From an uncultured Latescibacterota bacterium (GTDB taxonomy: Bacteria; Latescibacterota; UBA2968; UBA8231): DNA of 64,000 nucleotides. Position 1 is the stretch's first letter, and every line of letters begins with the position of its first letter. Made by a program: the position numbers and the translations under genes. The DNA lies in contig OY282352.1 of the NCBI GenBank assembly GCA_958295495.1, positions 310,001 through 374,000 of the forward strand, given 5' to 3'. The notes under the pieces were generated by a model that saw nothing but the letters and a program-made list of their open reading frames with translations, searched no databases and had not been told where the DNA came from. Positions 26,442 to 34,286 of the stretch are shown here, piece after piece.

Positions 26442-28001
26442 TTACTGCGAATCTTTCTTCTTTCCGCGGTGATCTTTTTGCAAAAAGGCGTTGGCCCAGG
26501 CGCTAGTCCCCTGTAAAGCCGCGTCCTTGATGACGGCTGCGTCGCCGAGCATTTGTTCCTCTTGGCCGCAAGCCTTGAGGCGGTCGTACGCGCGCGCCCA
26601 GATGCAGTCCTTGTCGCCGATTTCGCATTTGCCTTGGCGCGTACCGCCGCAGGGGCCGTTGCGCTGGTTTTTGACGCACTGCGATTCCGGGCACAAATAG
26701 GCGATGTCCGGCAGCGAGCAGTCGCCGCAGTCGCGGCAGTCAAAGGCAGCGATTTTGAGCGCGTGCTCCACGGTGTGCAAGGGCTTTTGCAATTTCCCGC
26801 CCTCGACTTTGCGCGACAGGGCCGCTCCGAGGCGGAAGAGGGCCTTGCTTGGCTCAAAGACGCGGTCGTGGATTTGGCGATTTATTCTGTACGTTAGGGG
26901 GGCTTGGCGACGGCCGTTGGGCGTCTTTGAGTCGAGATAGGCTTGGTTGACTTGGGCAGAGGCCAAGCCGGTGTCGGGGTCTTCTTCAAAGTAGAAGAAT
27001 TCGCCGGGGCGCGAGTAGCGGATCTGGCGGGCGAAATCGCGCCAGTCGTCTGCGCCGTACTGTGCGGCTAGTTCCAAGATGCGGCCGTATTCCTCGGCCC
27101 CGATGTGCCCCCCCAAGTACGCGCCGCGGTAGCCCAAGCCTTGGGCAATGGCGCACTGTTGGGCGGCGAATTCGAGGAAGAAGGCCCGGCCCTTATCCGG
27201 GGAGGCGGCTTGCTTTTGCGCCACGGCGAGCAATTCGTCGGTGACTTCGACGCCGGGGATGCGGCCGGCGTGGAAGAAACGGGCCACGCCCCCGGACAAG
27301 ACGAAAACATTGGCAATGACCGGAACTTGGAGGCCGTGCAGGGCCATGTACTTGAGCAGCTCGTCCTGCTTGCGGGCGTCGTAGCCGATTTGGTTGATGA
27401 TGAAGCGAGCGCCGGTGCGGATTTTTTGGGCCAGCTTGAAATACTGCGGCATGACCTCGGCTTCGAGCCGCTTGTGGTTGTTGACTACGGCGCCGAGAAA
27501 AAAGCGGGTGGGTTTTAAGGGACGCGGCTTGCGACCCGGCGAGGCATCCTCGATGCGCCCCTCATTCATGTCGGCGAGCAATTGCAACAGGCCGACTGAA
27601 TCGATGTCGAACACGCCGCCGGCCTGGCCTTGGTACCCGGCGATGGGGTAATCGCCCGACAGGGTGAGAATGTTGTCGAAGCCCCCATTGGCCAGCTTCC
27701 AGGCTTGGCCCAGCAGCCCGTTGCGGTTGAAATCCTTGCAGGAGAGGTGGATGATGACTTCTTGGCCGCCTTCTTTGAGCGGAGTGCCCAGCGCGTCCGC
27801 GGTGATCATGGGATTGCCGCCGGGATTGTCGGTAATCGAGAGGGCGTCAAAGCGCGGATCGGCGGATAGGATGCGGGCCATCTCCAGCACCCGCTTGCCA
27901 CTGCGGTCGGCCAAGGTACCCCGAGAAGTGACCAACTCGACGCAGGTGATAAAGCGGTCGGTCTCTTCTAGCAGATGGCGCAGAGTGGCGGTTTTCTGCA
28001 T
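26442..28001 (-). CDS. Methylenetetrahydrofolate reductase with Cys-rich C-terminal (MTHFR_C) domain
   Basis: A 519-residue protein. Residues about 1-320 are a MetF-type flavin barrel interconverting methylene- and methyl-tetrahydrofolate (ITCVELVTSRG, LSITDNPGG, VIIHLSCKDFNRNGL, NILTLSGDYP, FIINQIGYD). The C-terminal part has a cysteine cluster, CRDCGDCSLPDIAYLCPESQ then GPCGGTRQGKCEIGDKDC, likely an Fe-S or metal site. This MTHFR_C domain is known from corrinoid-linked C1 clusters, where the enzyme may run in the oxidative direction. It starts seven bases after the RACo gene, in one operon. Confidence 0.9.
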   Translation of the reverse strand: MQKTATLRHLLEETDRFITCVELVTSRGTLADRSGKRVLEMARILSADPRFDALSITDNPGGNPMITADALGTPLKEGGQEVIIHLSCKDFNRNGLLGQAWKLANGGFDNILTLSGDYPIAGYQGQAGGVFDIDSVGLLQLLADMNEGRIEDASPGRKPRPLKPTRFFLGAVVNNHKRLEAEVMPQYFKLAQKIRTGARFIINQIGYDARKQDELLKYMALHGLQVPVIANVFVLSGGVARFFHAGRIPGVEVTDELLAVAQKQAASPDKGRAFFLEFAAQQCAIAQGLGYRGAYLGGHIGAEEYGRILELAAQYGADDWRDFARQIRYSRPGEFFYFEEDPDTGLASAQVNQAYLDSKTPNGRRQAPLTYRINRQIHDRVFEPSKALFRLGAALSRKVEGGKLQKPLHTVEHALKIAAFDCRDCGDCSLPDIAYLCPESQCVKNQRNGPCGGTRQGKCEIGDKDCIWARAYDRLKACGQEEQMLGDAAVIKDAALQGTSAWANAFLQKDHRGKKKDSQ

Positions 28002-28008
28002 GGCCTTC

Positions 28009-29901
28009 TCAGACGGAGGCAGTGGTCAGTTTGCCGGGCATGGGTTTGAATTGGCAGCCCTCGACGAAGAGCTCAAAAAAGTCGGGGGTCGTCTCCAGTT
28101 CGACGTGCTCAATGCGCTTGGCCAGCGCTTCGATGCGGGCGCGTTTGCCGGCGGAGAGCAACACTTCGCGCGCGCCTTGAACGGCGGCATTGCCCACCTT
28201 GGCGATGCGCGTGGTGGGCACGGGGGCCAAAAAGCCGATGTCTATGGCGGCTTGGACATTGACAAAGTTGGCAAAGCCGCCGGCGAGATAGAGCTGTTGC
28301 ACTTCGCCCGGATCTAGGCCCAAGGCCCGCAAGACGATGTACTGGCCGCAGAAATTGGCGGCTTTGGCTTGGGCTAGGTTTGAAGCGTCGAGGCGCGAGA
28401 AGGTGATGCCGCGCTCGGGAACTAGCTCAAACTGGCGCTTTTTGGCGGCGAAGACGCCCTTGGGGGTCATTAAATCGTGGCGGCGCAATTCGGCGAGGAG
28501 ATCGATTAGCCCGGAGCCGCACAGCCCGGCCGGCGCGGTGTGGCCGATGGTTTCCCACTGCCAGCGCGTACCATCCCAGCGGATGGACTCAATGGCCCCG
28601 TCGCAGCCGGGCATACCATAGGTGATGCCGCCTCCTTCAAAGGCCGGGCCGGCCGGGCAGGAGGCCGCGACGAGACGGCCTTGGTGCGCGACTACTACTT
28701 CGGTATTGGTGCCCACATCGACCAGCATGGCGCTGGCACTGGCGAGGTCCATATCGACAGCGACTAAGTCCGCGGCCACGTCTGCGCCGACGTGGCTGGC
28801 GATCAGCGGTAGCGAGTACGCGCGCGCTTTGGGATTGGCCTTCAGACCGAGGCGGCGGGTCTTTTCGACCAAGCTGGTCGCAGGGCGCTCGCCGCTTAGA
28901 TATTCGTGCTCAATGCGCGATTTGTAGGGCTTTTGGCCAATGCTCTGCACGTCGAGACGGAAGAGGATGTCGCGCATCGTGGAGTTGCCGGCGACCGCGA
29001 TTTCATAGATCTCCTGCCGCACAAAGCCGCCGCGCCGGCAGAGGCTCTCGATCTCGTGGTTGAGCGCCTTGACGAGGGCTTGGCGCAATTCGCCGGGGTG
29101 TTGCCCATCGTAGGAAATGCGGTGCATGATGTCGCTGCCGCCAAAGCGCTGTGGGTTTTCAAACGCGCTCAAATGTGCGCTCTCGCCCGTCTCCAGATCG
29201 ACTAAGTCGAGGACGATAGTGGTGGTGCCCAAGTCGATGGCTAGCCCGTAGAGGTGGCCGCGGTATTGGTCGATTTCCTCGTCGCCGTAGTAGATGGCTC
29301 GTCCGCGCCGCTGGACTAGGGGGTCGATCTCGGCGGGGCGATCCACGGTCTGGGTCAGAATCCGGGGCGTGCGAAAAAGCGGGGCGAACTCGATATCGAC
29401 ATCGGCGTCTTCGACTTTGGCTTGGCAGGCGAGCCGGAACTCGTCGCGGAGGAAGTCCTCGGCCAGCGTCGGCGCGTTGAGGGCTTGGGCCCCGCTTGTG
29501 ACCTCGACGATGCACTCGTGGCAGTGACCAGTGCGCCCGCAGGAGGTGGGCACTCGGGCACCGAGCTGATCTGCGTAGTCGAAGAGGGTGCCGCCGGTGG
29601 ACAGCGGGTAGGAGGTGCCGTCGCAGCGGATTTGCCCGCGGCCGGGCGCGGCCGGGCGTTGGGCCGACTCCCAGGCCGAGCGGTAGTCGAGCTGGTCGTC
29701 GCCGCCGCACTGGAACAGCCCGCCCGGCTTTTGCGGCTTGCGCTGGTTGCGGCAGCCGAAGTGGGCGGTGCATTGGTCGAAGCGGTTCTTATAAGGGCAG
29801 CGAAAGGTCGCCTGTTCATCGGCATGGGTGGCGATGCCCGCGAGGATGCCCGACAGGCGGTCGAGGCTTTTTTGGTACTCTTGGGGGTCGATTGGGGTCA
29901 T
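28009..29901 (-). CDS. RACo-type corrinoid activation protein (2Fe-2S + ASKHA ATPase)
   Basis: A 630-residue protein that would reduce inactive Co(II)-corrinoid back to Co(I) using ATP. The N-terminal module (residues about 30-80) has four cysteines (RCPYKNRFDQCTAHFGC, LFQCGG). A plant-type 2Fe-2S ferredoxin domain follows (SCGRTGHCHEC, later RLACQAK). The rest is the ASKHA ATPase: YGLAIDLGTTTIVLDLVD, AVAGNSTMRDI, LVDVGTNTEVVV, GPAFEGGGITYGMPG, LCGSGLIDLLAELRR and LYLAGGFANFVN. Its first 241 bases are duplicated at 30830-31070. ATG 29901 now lies 14 bases after the higA stop with no clear ribosome site, so expression may depend on the toxin-antitoxin transcript. Confidence 0.88.
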   Translation of the reverse strand: MTPIDPQEYQKSLDRLSGILAGIATHADEQATFRCPYKNRFDQCTAHFGCRNQRKPQKPGGLFQCGGDDQLDYRSAWESAQRPAAPGRGQIRCDGTSYPLSTGGTLFDYADQLGARVPTSCGRTGHCHECIVEVTSGAQALNAPTLAEDFLRDEFRLACQAKVEDADVDIEFAPLFRTPRILTQTVDRPAEIDPLVQRRGRAIYYGDEEIDQYRGHLYGLAIDLGTTTIVLDLVDLETGESAHLSAFENPQRFGGSDIMHRISYDGQHPGELRQALVKALNHEIESLCRRGGFVRQEIYEIAVAGNSTMRDILFRLDVQSIGQKPYKSRIEHEYLSGERPATSLVEKTRRLGLKANPKARAYSLPLIASHVGADVAADLVAVDMDLASASAMLVDVGTNTEVVVAHQGRLVAASCPAGPAFEGGGITYGMPGCDGAIESIRWDGTRWQWETIGHTAPAGLCGSGLIDLLAELRRHDLMTPKGVFAAKKRQFELVPERGITFSRLDASNLAQAKAANFCGQYIVLRALGLDPGEVQQLYLAGGFANFVNVQAAIDIGFLAPVPTTRIAKVGNAAVQGAREVLLSAGKRARIEALAKRIEHVELETTPDFFELFVEGCQFKPMPGKLTTASV

Positions 29902-29903
29902 GG
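29663..29903. repeat. 241-bp direct repeat, copy 1 (5' end of RACo gene)
   Basis: Matches 30830-31070 over 241 bases with four single-base differences by eye and no gaps. It covers the first roughly 80 codons of the RACo-type gene, that is, the four-cysteine N-terminal module up to the ferredoxin domain, plus two bases before the ATG. Beyond both ends the sequences diverge at once. Confidence 0.92.
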
Positions 29904-29915
29904 ACGAAGGCGTCG

Positions 29916-30242
29916 TTATCGCTCAGAAGTGTACTGTGGCAATGGCTCGATCTGAGCCAATTCGTCTCGATATTGCTGCTCCAACTCCCAAATATCTCTG
30001 GCGTGTTGGGCTCTCAGCCAAAACTCAGGAGAGTTCCTGAATAAACGGGATAGTTTCAAGGCCATGATGGACGAAATAGCGCACTGCTCTTGCAAGAGTT
30101 CGCGGATGGTCTGTCGAGATTCGCCCAACTCATTGGCCAAAGAGTCCGCCGTCAGTGCGTAGTCGGGAAGAAAATCTTCTCTTAGCATCGCCCCAGGATG
30201 CGTGGGCGGGATGGTGCGTTTTTGAGCATTCGCGATAGCCAT
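29916..30242 (-). CDS. higA: HigA-type antitoxin (XRE helix-turn-helix)
   Basis: A 108-residue antitoxin of the HigA/VapI family. The opening IPPTHPGAMLREDFLPDYAL is the family hallmark; the helix-turn-helix is LTADSLANELGESRQTIRELL, then SSIMALKLSRLFRNSPEFWLR. It lies 12 bases behind the toxin gene, the toxin-first order typical of higBA, and would both neutralise HigB and repress the operon. It is followed immediately by the RACo gene. Confidence 0.92.
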   Translation of the reverse strand: MAIANAQKRTIPPTHPGAMLREDFLPDYALTADSLANELGESRQTIRELLQEQCAISSIMALKLSRLFRNSPEFWLRAQHARDIWELEQQYRDELAQIEPLPQYTSER

Positions 30243-30254
30243 TATAGCACCTCT

Positions 30255-30536
30255 TTAATGATAATCTATGATCTCCACGTCGTAGGCGTCACCGTTGACA
30301 AAGCGAAAGCAGATACGCCACTGATCGTTGATGGATATGGAGTGTTGGCCTTGGCGATTCCCCTTCAAGGAATGTAGGCGATTGCTGAGCGGTACGCGCA
30401 AGTCGTTCAAGGTCTGAGCAAGATCAATGTACTCTAATCGCCTCATGGCTCTTTGAATTAGATCGGGTGGTAAACGTCTGGATTGTCCTTCTGTATAGAC
30501 CCGTTGGGTTTCTCCATCGGCGAATGTTTTTATCAT
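30255..30536 (-). CDS. higB: HigB-type (RelE superfamily) toxin
   Basis: A 93-residue ribosome-dependent mRNase of the HigB/RelE fold: MIKTFADGETQRVYTEGQS, LPPDLIQRAMRRLEYIDLA, RLHSLKGNRQGQHSISINDQ and WRICFRFVNGDAYDVEIIDYH. The G-x-R/W...SI-x-I-N-x-QWRI-x-F segment holds the catalytic residues of this group. It forms a complete type II module with higA downstream. The whole module lies between the two copies of the 241-bp repeat. Confidence 0.92.
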   Translation of the reverse strand: MIKTFADGETQRVYTEGQSRRLPPDLIQRAMRRLEYIDLAQTLNDLRVPLSNRLHSLKGNRQGQHSISINDQWRICFRFVNGDAYDVEIIDYH

Positions 30537-30829
30537 AGTCGCTGGAGAGCATCACTTCTCATTCAGCAGTTCCGGTTATTATAGGATCGCTCTAAACTAC
30601 ACCGTAGGTAGCAGAATGGTTACAGCCAAGGGCCATACTGCCCCGTGCCAACGGCCTTTCTCATCCCTAACTTCGCTGCTGAGTTTTTCTCGGATATGTG
30701 CATCCTGGAAAGAAACCTCATTAAGGAAGCTCTGCTCCAAGTCAGGGATAGCGAGTTCCGTATTGTCCTTCCTAAGGTTCGTCCAGATAATGTGTTCGAC
30801 CAGTTCCCCATCGTTTGGTCCGAGTTGTT
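30537..30829 (-). other. Stretch between higB and the repeat: possible gene remnant
   Basis: These 293 bases contain no complete gene. On the minus strand a frame entering from the repeat reads DGELVEHIIWTNLRKDNTEL and ends VTILLPTV at 30597. It has a plausible amino-acid mix but no start of its own, because its upstream part is out-of-frame repeat sequence. It may be the 3' remnant of a lost gene brought in with higBA. The rest should hold the higBA promoter. Confidence 0.35.
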
Positions 30830-31070
30830 GCCGACTCCCAAGCCGAGCGGTAGTCGAGCTGGTCGTCGCCGCCGCACTGGAACAGCCCGCCCGGCTTTTG
30901 CGGCTTGCGCTGGTTGCGGCAGCCGAAGTGGGCGGTGCATTGGTCGAAGCGGTTCTTATAAGGGCAGCGAAAGGTCGCCTGTTCGTCGGCATGGGTGGCG
31001 ATGCCCGCGAGGATGCCCGACAGGCGGTCGAGGCTCTTTTGGTACTCTTGGGGGTCAATTGGGGTCATGG
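30830..31070 (-). pseudogene. Duplicated 5' fragment of the RACo-type gene (repeat copy 2)
   Basis: Contains an ATG at 31068 and about 80 codons nearly identical to the start of the gene at 28009-29901 (MTPIDPQEYQKSLDRLSG onward), then departs into unrelated sequence and stops soon after (30772). Only the four-cysteine module is present, without ferredoxin or ATPase domains, so it is a truncated copy. It lies 21 bases downstream of the 249-residue unknown gene, the position expected for the original operon junction. Confidence 0.88.
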
Positions 31071-31089
31071 GGTGCGCGAGGCCGCTGGC

Positions 31090-31839
31090 CTATAGTTCCT
31101 TTAATTCAGGCCATTTGATTTTTTTTTGGCTCGACGAATCGCAAAGAATCAATCCGCCTTGTGATGCAATCTGTTCGAGGGTTAAATCGGTTAAAATCGG
31201 TGCAATATGCTGTATCAGATCGCCGTGTATGAGTTCGATGTTGTGCTTTGTGTGGCGATCTACTGAAACCCTCGCGGGGACCCAAGGCTCATCATGTACC
31301 TGTCGGAGCTTCTCTGCCGTTGCTGGTGCTAGACTAAAGGTCTGCTGGCGATCAGAACTATCGCAATAAATCTCTATCCACGGGTTTTCAGAGCGCCACT
31401 TGGGAGGCTCCGGCGACTCAAACAGACGCAGGGCTCGTTTTGCGAGTGCTCTGTATTCTCTTATTTCGTACCCCTGCAAACCATAAGCGATACCAAATTT
31501 AATGGCCATGTCTGGCGCAGATTTGGTAATCGGGTAGTGAATTCTTTTGATATCCGGCTCCATTTGATTGATGAATTCTTGGATGCGCTCTTTGTCGAGG
31601 TTTTCCCCGCCAACTATATCAATAAAGCTGAGAACTGAGCTACCACCCGGTACTAGATCCACGGATTCGGCGACGAGTTTTCCTATATTCTCATGGACTA
31701 TCTGATTAACGGTTTCTTCCCTATCAAACCGCATGTTTTTGGGCAGATCACTCTCGAGGTGCCGATGTAGGAAGGCATTGATGCCAACTTCGGCCTTGTT
31801 GCCTTTTATTCGCCGAATTCTGTGAGCAGTGAGATACAT
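31090..31839 (-). CDS. Uncharacterised protein, third gene of a coupled three-gene cassette
   Basis: A 249-residue soluble protein I do not recognise. It begins MYLTAHRIRRIKGNKAEVGI; later segments include VPGGSSVLSFIDIVGG, ITKSAPDMAIKFGIAYGLQG and HGDLIQHIAPILTDL. No signal peptide or membrane helix is seen. Its ATG shares one base with the stop of the preceding 87-residue gene (TAATG), so the three genes 32478-31090 are translated as a unit. The cassette is inserted between the corrinoid-protein gene and the duplicated RACo fragment. Its codon and base use are less GC-rich than the flanking C1 genes, suggesting acquisition. Confidence 0.75.
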   Translation of the reverse strand: MYLTAHRIRRIKGNKAEVGINAFLHRHLESDLPKNMRFDREETVNQIVHENIGKLVAESVDLVPGGSSVLSFIDIVGGENLDKERIQEFINQMEPDIKRIHYPITKSAPDMAIKFGIAYGLQGYEIREYRALAKRALRLFESPEPPKWRSENPWIEIYCDSSDRQQTFSLAPATAEKLRQVHDEPWVPARVSVDRHTKHNIELIHGDLIQHIAPILTDLTLEQIASQGGLILCDSSSQKKIKWPELKEL

Positions 31840-32102
31840 TAGGCCACATCCTTAAAGACTAAACTTCGAATCTCGCTTAATGTCTCCATCGGTGATTCGT
31901 CGTTATCGTCATTATCGCGAATGAGAGACTTTGTTCCTTCGCGGTACAGTACCTGCTGTTCTTCTTCACTCAGTTCGTACCAGATATCTTCCATGGCGTC
32001 GAGGATGGGGTCCTCTGCCTCGGATTCCAAGCCTGCATATTGCCAACGGATATAAATGAGATCCGCTTCTAGGGATCGGTATCGTTGGAGGGCATCACTC
32101 AT
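31839..32102 (-). CDS. Small acidic uncharacterised protein, second gene of the cassette
   Basis: An 87-residue, strongly acidic protein (MSDALQRYRSLEADLIYIRW, then DPILDAMEDIWYELSEEEQQ and RDNDDNDES). It overlaps the preceding gene by eight bases and the next by one. I recognise no family. Its small size, acidity and position between two larger unknown genes would suit an antitoxin or immunity protein, which is inference only. ATG 32102 is the first start after the upstream stop region; the frame is open further upstream. Confidence 0.7.
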   Translation of the reverse strand: MSDALQRYRSLEADLIYIRWQYAGLESEAEDPILDAMEDIWYELSEEEQQVLYREGTKSLIRDNDDNDESPMETLSEIRSLVFKDVA

Positions 32103-32478
32103 ATTTCGCCCATTTCTCTTTAGTGTCGTGTAAGTTCTGTTCAAACTCCTCGAACAAACAGCACTGTGCTGGCTCAATAAGCGCGTGAGTCGGCGTATCT
32201 CTACGCAGGTTCAAAGCAGGAGACAAGTTCGGTACTTGCAGATAAAAGACAGGATCGCGTCCTTCACCTCCCAAGGATTTGGGCAATCGCATCGGCGGTA
32301 GCCGCATAGGATCATCAGGGGTTACGGACATTCCGCCTGTTTGGGGATGGACCTTTCCGGCACGAATGGGGATGTCGATTCGCGGCCCGCAGATGCGGAC
32401 TCCTAATGTTCTCGCCGACCGTCCCGTTAGAGGCTTGCCATTAGGATCTTCTTTCATTGCCCGAAAGACAATTCGCAC
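32095..32478 (-). CDS. Uncharacterised protein, possible ADP-ribosyltransferase-type toxin; first gene of the cassette
   Basis: A 127-residue protein: VRIVFRAMKEDPNGKPLTG, SARTLGVR, then TGGMSVTPDDPMRLPP, SLGGEGRDPVFYL, HALIEPAQ and a C-terminal helix. The GGMSVTPDD...LGGxGRDPVF pattern recurs, from memory, in small proteins near toxin loci and may relate to Tse2-like ADP-ribosyltransferase folds; I cannot confirm this. The GTG at 32478 is four bases after the corrinoid-protein stop, and the ribosome site GGAGGAG is the last two codons plus context of that gene, so it is physically coupled to the C1 operon. Confidence 0.6.
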   Translation of the reverse strand: MRIVFRAMKEDPNGKPLTGRSARTLGVRICGPRIDIPIRAGKVHPQTGGMSVTPDDPMRLPPMRLPKSLGGEGRDPVFYLQVPNLSPALNLRRDTPTHALIEPAQCCLFEEFEQNLHDTKEKWAKYE

Positions 32479-32482
32479 GTCG

Positions 32483-33226
32483 CTACTCCTCCAGCAAGTC
32501 CTTGGCCAAGGCCACGCAGGCGAGGGCGTCCTTGCCGTAGCCGTCGGCGCCCATATCGTCGGCAAATTCTTGGGTCACGGGCGCACCGCCGACCATGATT
32601 TTGACGTCGTCGCGCAAATCGGCGTCGATGAAGGCCTCGATGGTCTTGCCCATGTTCGGCATGGTGGTGGTCAACAGGGCCGACATGCCCAAGAGCGGGG
32701 CTTGGTGCTCTTCGACTGCGTCGATGAACTCGTCTTCGGAGGTATCTACGCCTAGGTCGTGGACGACGAAACCGGCCCCGCGCAGCATCATAATGCACAA
32801 GTTCTTGCCGATGTCGTGGAGGTCGCCCTTGACCGTGCCCATGATCACAATGCCGATGGGATCGACGCCCGAGGCCGAGAGAATCGGCTCGACGTGGGCC
32901 ATGCCGGCCTTCATGGCGCGGGCGCAGGCGAGGACTTCGGGAACGAAGATGAAGTTTTCGCGGAATTTGATGCCGACGATGGCCATGCCAGCGATCAGCC
33001 CGTCGTCCATGACTTCGAGGGCCTCCACACCCGCGGCAATGGCTTGGCCGGTCAGCTCATGGACCGTTAGGTGGTTGCCGTCAATGAGGGCGGCGGCGAT
33101 GTCCTGCATGTCCGCACTCGCTTGGACAAAGAGGCTGATGATGCGCTCGCGCTCGTCGTCGCGCTCGATGAACTCTTCGATCTCGTCGCGGATAAATTCG
33201 TTGGCGATGTCGGTGATGTCTGCCAT
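32483..33226 (-). CDS. Corrinoid (B12-binding) methyl-carrier protein
   Basis: A 247-residue methyl-carrying corrinoid protein of the MtaC/MtbC/MtgC type. The N-terminal helical cap (IISLFVQASADMQDIAAALI and following) precedes the Rossmann-like B12 domain with the cobalt-ligand motif GDLHDIGKN (D-x-H-x-x-G), LLGMSALLTTTMPNMGKTI and VGGAPVTQEFADDMGADGYG. It shuttles methyl groups between a substrate methyltransferase and the pterin methyltransferase and needs RACo for repair, both of which are encoded nearby. It starts 13 bases after the UroD-type gene. Confidence 0.93.
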   Translation of the reverse strand: MADITDIANEFIRDEIEEFIERDDERERIISLFVQASADMQDIAAALIDGNHLTVHELTGQAIAAGVEALEVMDDGLIAGMAIVGIKFRENFIFVPEVLACARAMKAGMAHVEPILSASGVDPIGIVIMGTVKGDLHDIGKNLCIMMLRGAGFVVHDLGVDTSEDEFIDAVEEHQAPLLGMSALLTTTMPNMGKTIEAFIDADLRDDVKIMVGGAPVTQEFADDMGADGYGKDALACVALAKDLLEE

Positions 33227-33239
33227 AGGATCTCTTCTT

Positions 33240-34274
33240 TTAGTTGCGAGCTTGGTCCCGGTGCCACTCGTGTACCGTGCGGGGGATGGCCTTGAGGTTT
33301 TCGATGGAGGTCTGCAAGGGGATGGCGCACTCCGGGCCGATGAGCTGGACGCCGGCTTCGAGGTTGCGCACGACTTCGGCGCCGACGACTTCCGGCCCTT
33401 TGGAAAAGAGGGTCTCGGGGTTGTTGATGTTGCCTACTAGCGAGATGCGGTCGCGCACGATTTGGGTGGATTCCTCGGGCGTATTCTTAGAGTCGTAGTG
33501 GAAGGCTGCCATGCCGGTTTGGGCGATGTACTCCATGCGGTCAACCGTGCGGCCGCAGATGTGGAGAATGATGGGCACGGACAGCCGCTCGGCAAACTCG
33601 ATGTGCAGGTCGCGCAGGTAGCGCTCGTAGTACTCGCCGCTGACGAGGTCGCCGGTGGCGTGGTCGGGCAGGGTCAAGGCGTCGGCACCGGCCTCGATCT
33701 GCGCCTGCCCGAACTCAATGGTGATCTCTTTCATGCGGTCGAGGCAGAGCTTGGTCTTGCCGGGGTCGTCGAGCGACAGCAGCAGAAAAGGCTCGACTCC
33801 GAAGCAGTGGTAGCCCAATGACCAAGGCCCCATGGTCTTGCCGACGATGGCGACTTCGTCGCCGTATTCCTGGCGCAAAATCTTGATGGCTTCAGTGACG
33901 CAGGCGGTGTCGGGGTGGGTGCAGAGATCGGCGGGGATTGTGATGTCGTCTGGCTCGTGCCAAATTGGCTCGTTCATGCGGACGGTGGGCCAGTTGTCCT
34001 TTTGCTCCCACTGGATTTTGCACCCGAGGGCCGAGGACTCTTGGATGATGGTGAAAACCGGCATGATGGTGTCAAAGCCCAGTTCGGTGTAGCCGGTGGC
34101 GGCCAGCCGCGCCATGAGCTCGGGCTCGCGGTTGGCTGCGGGGAAAGGGGCATCGACGAGGTCCATCAATTCGACGGTGGCCAACGAGGTCGGGTTGCAG
34201 AGCGGGGTGCGATCCACGGACTGGCGGGCGAGGGCGGCGAGGACGCGCTCGCGACTGGTCATCGAAGAGGGCAT
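33240..34274 (-). CDS. Uroporphyrinogen-decarboxylase-family (MtaA/CmuA-type) methyltransferase
   Basis: A 344-residue TIM barrel of the UroD superfamily. The zinc motif of the methyltransferase branch is visible: H-x-C in ILHICGRTVDRM and the distal cysteine in GPECAIPLQTS. The N-terminal TSRERVLAALARQSVDRTP is the usual opening, and LTLPDHATGDLVSGEYYERYL marks the barrel. Members move methyl groups between a substrate or thiol and a corrinoid protein; the adjacent corrinoid gene supports this over porphyrin synthesis. The substrate is not revealed. Confidence 0.88.
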   Translation of the reverse strand: MPSSMTSRERVLAALARQSVDRTPLCNPTSLATVELMDLVDAPFPAANREPELMARLAATGYTELGFDTIMPVFTIIQESSALGCKIQWEQKDNWPTVRMNEPIWHEPDDITIPADLCTHPDTACVTEAIKILRQEYGDEVAIVGKTMGPWSLGYHCFGVEPFLLLSLDDPGKTKLCLDRMKEITIEFGQAQIEAGADALTLPDHATGDLVSGEYYERYLRDLHIEFAERLSVPIILHICGRTVDRMEYIAQTGMAAFHYDSKNTPEESTQIVRDRISLVGNINNPETLFSKGPEVVGAEVVRNLEAGVQLIGPECAIPLQTSIENLKAIPRTVHEWHRDQARN

Positions 34275-34286
34275 GATAGGACTCCT

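Noticed and set aside
30597..31058. Frame running from repeat copy 2 into the higBA side as a 153-codon gene
   Set aside because: Its first two thirds are an out-of-phase reading of the duplicated RACo start; only the tail could be a remnant.
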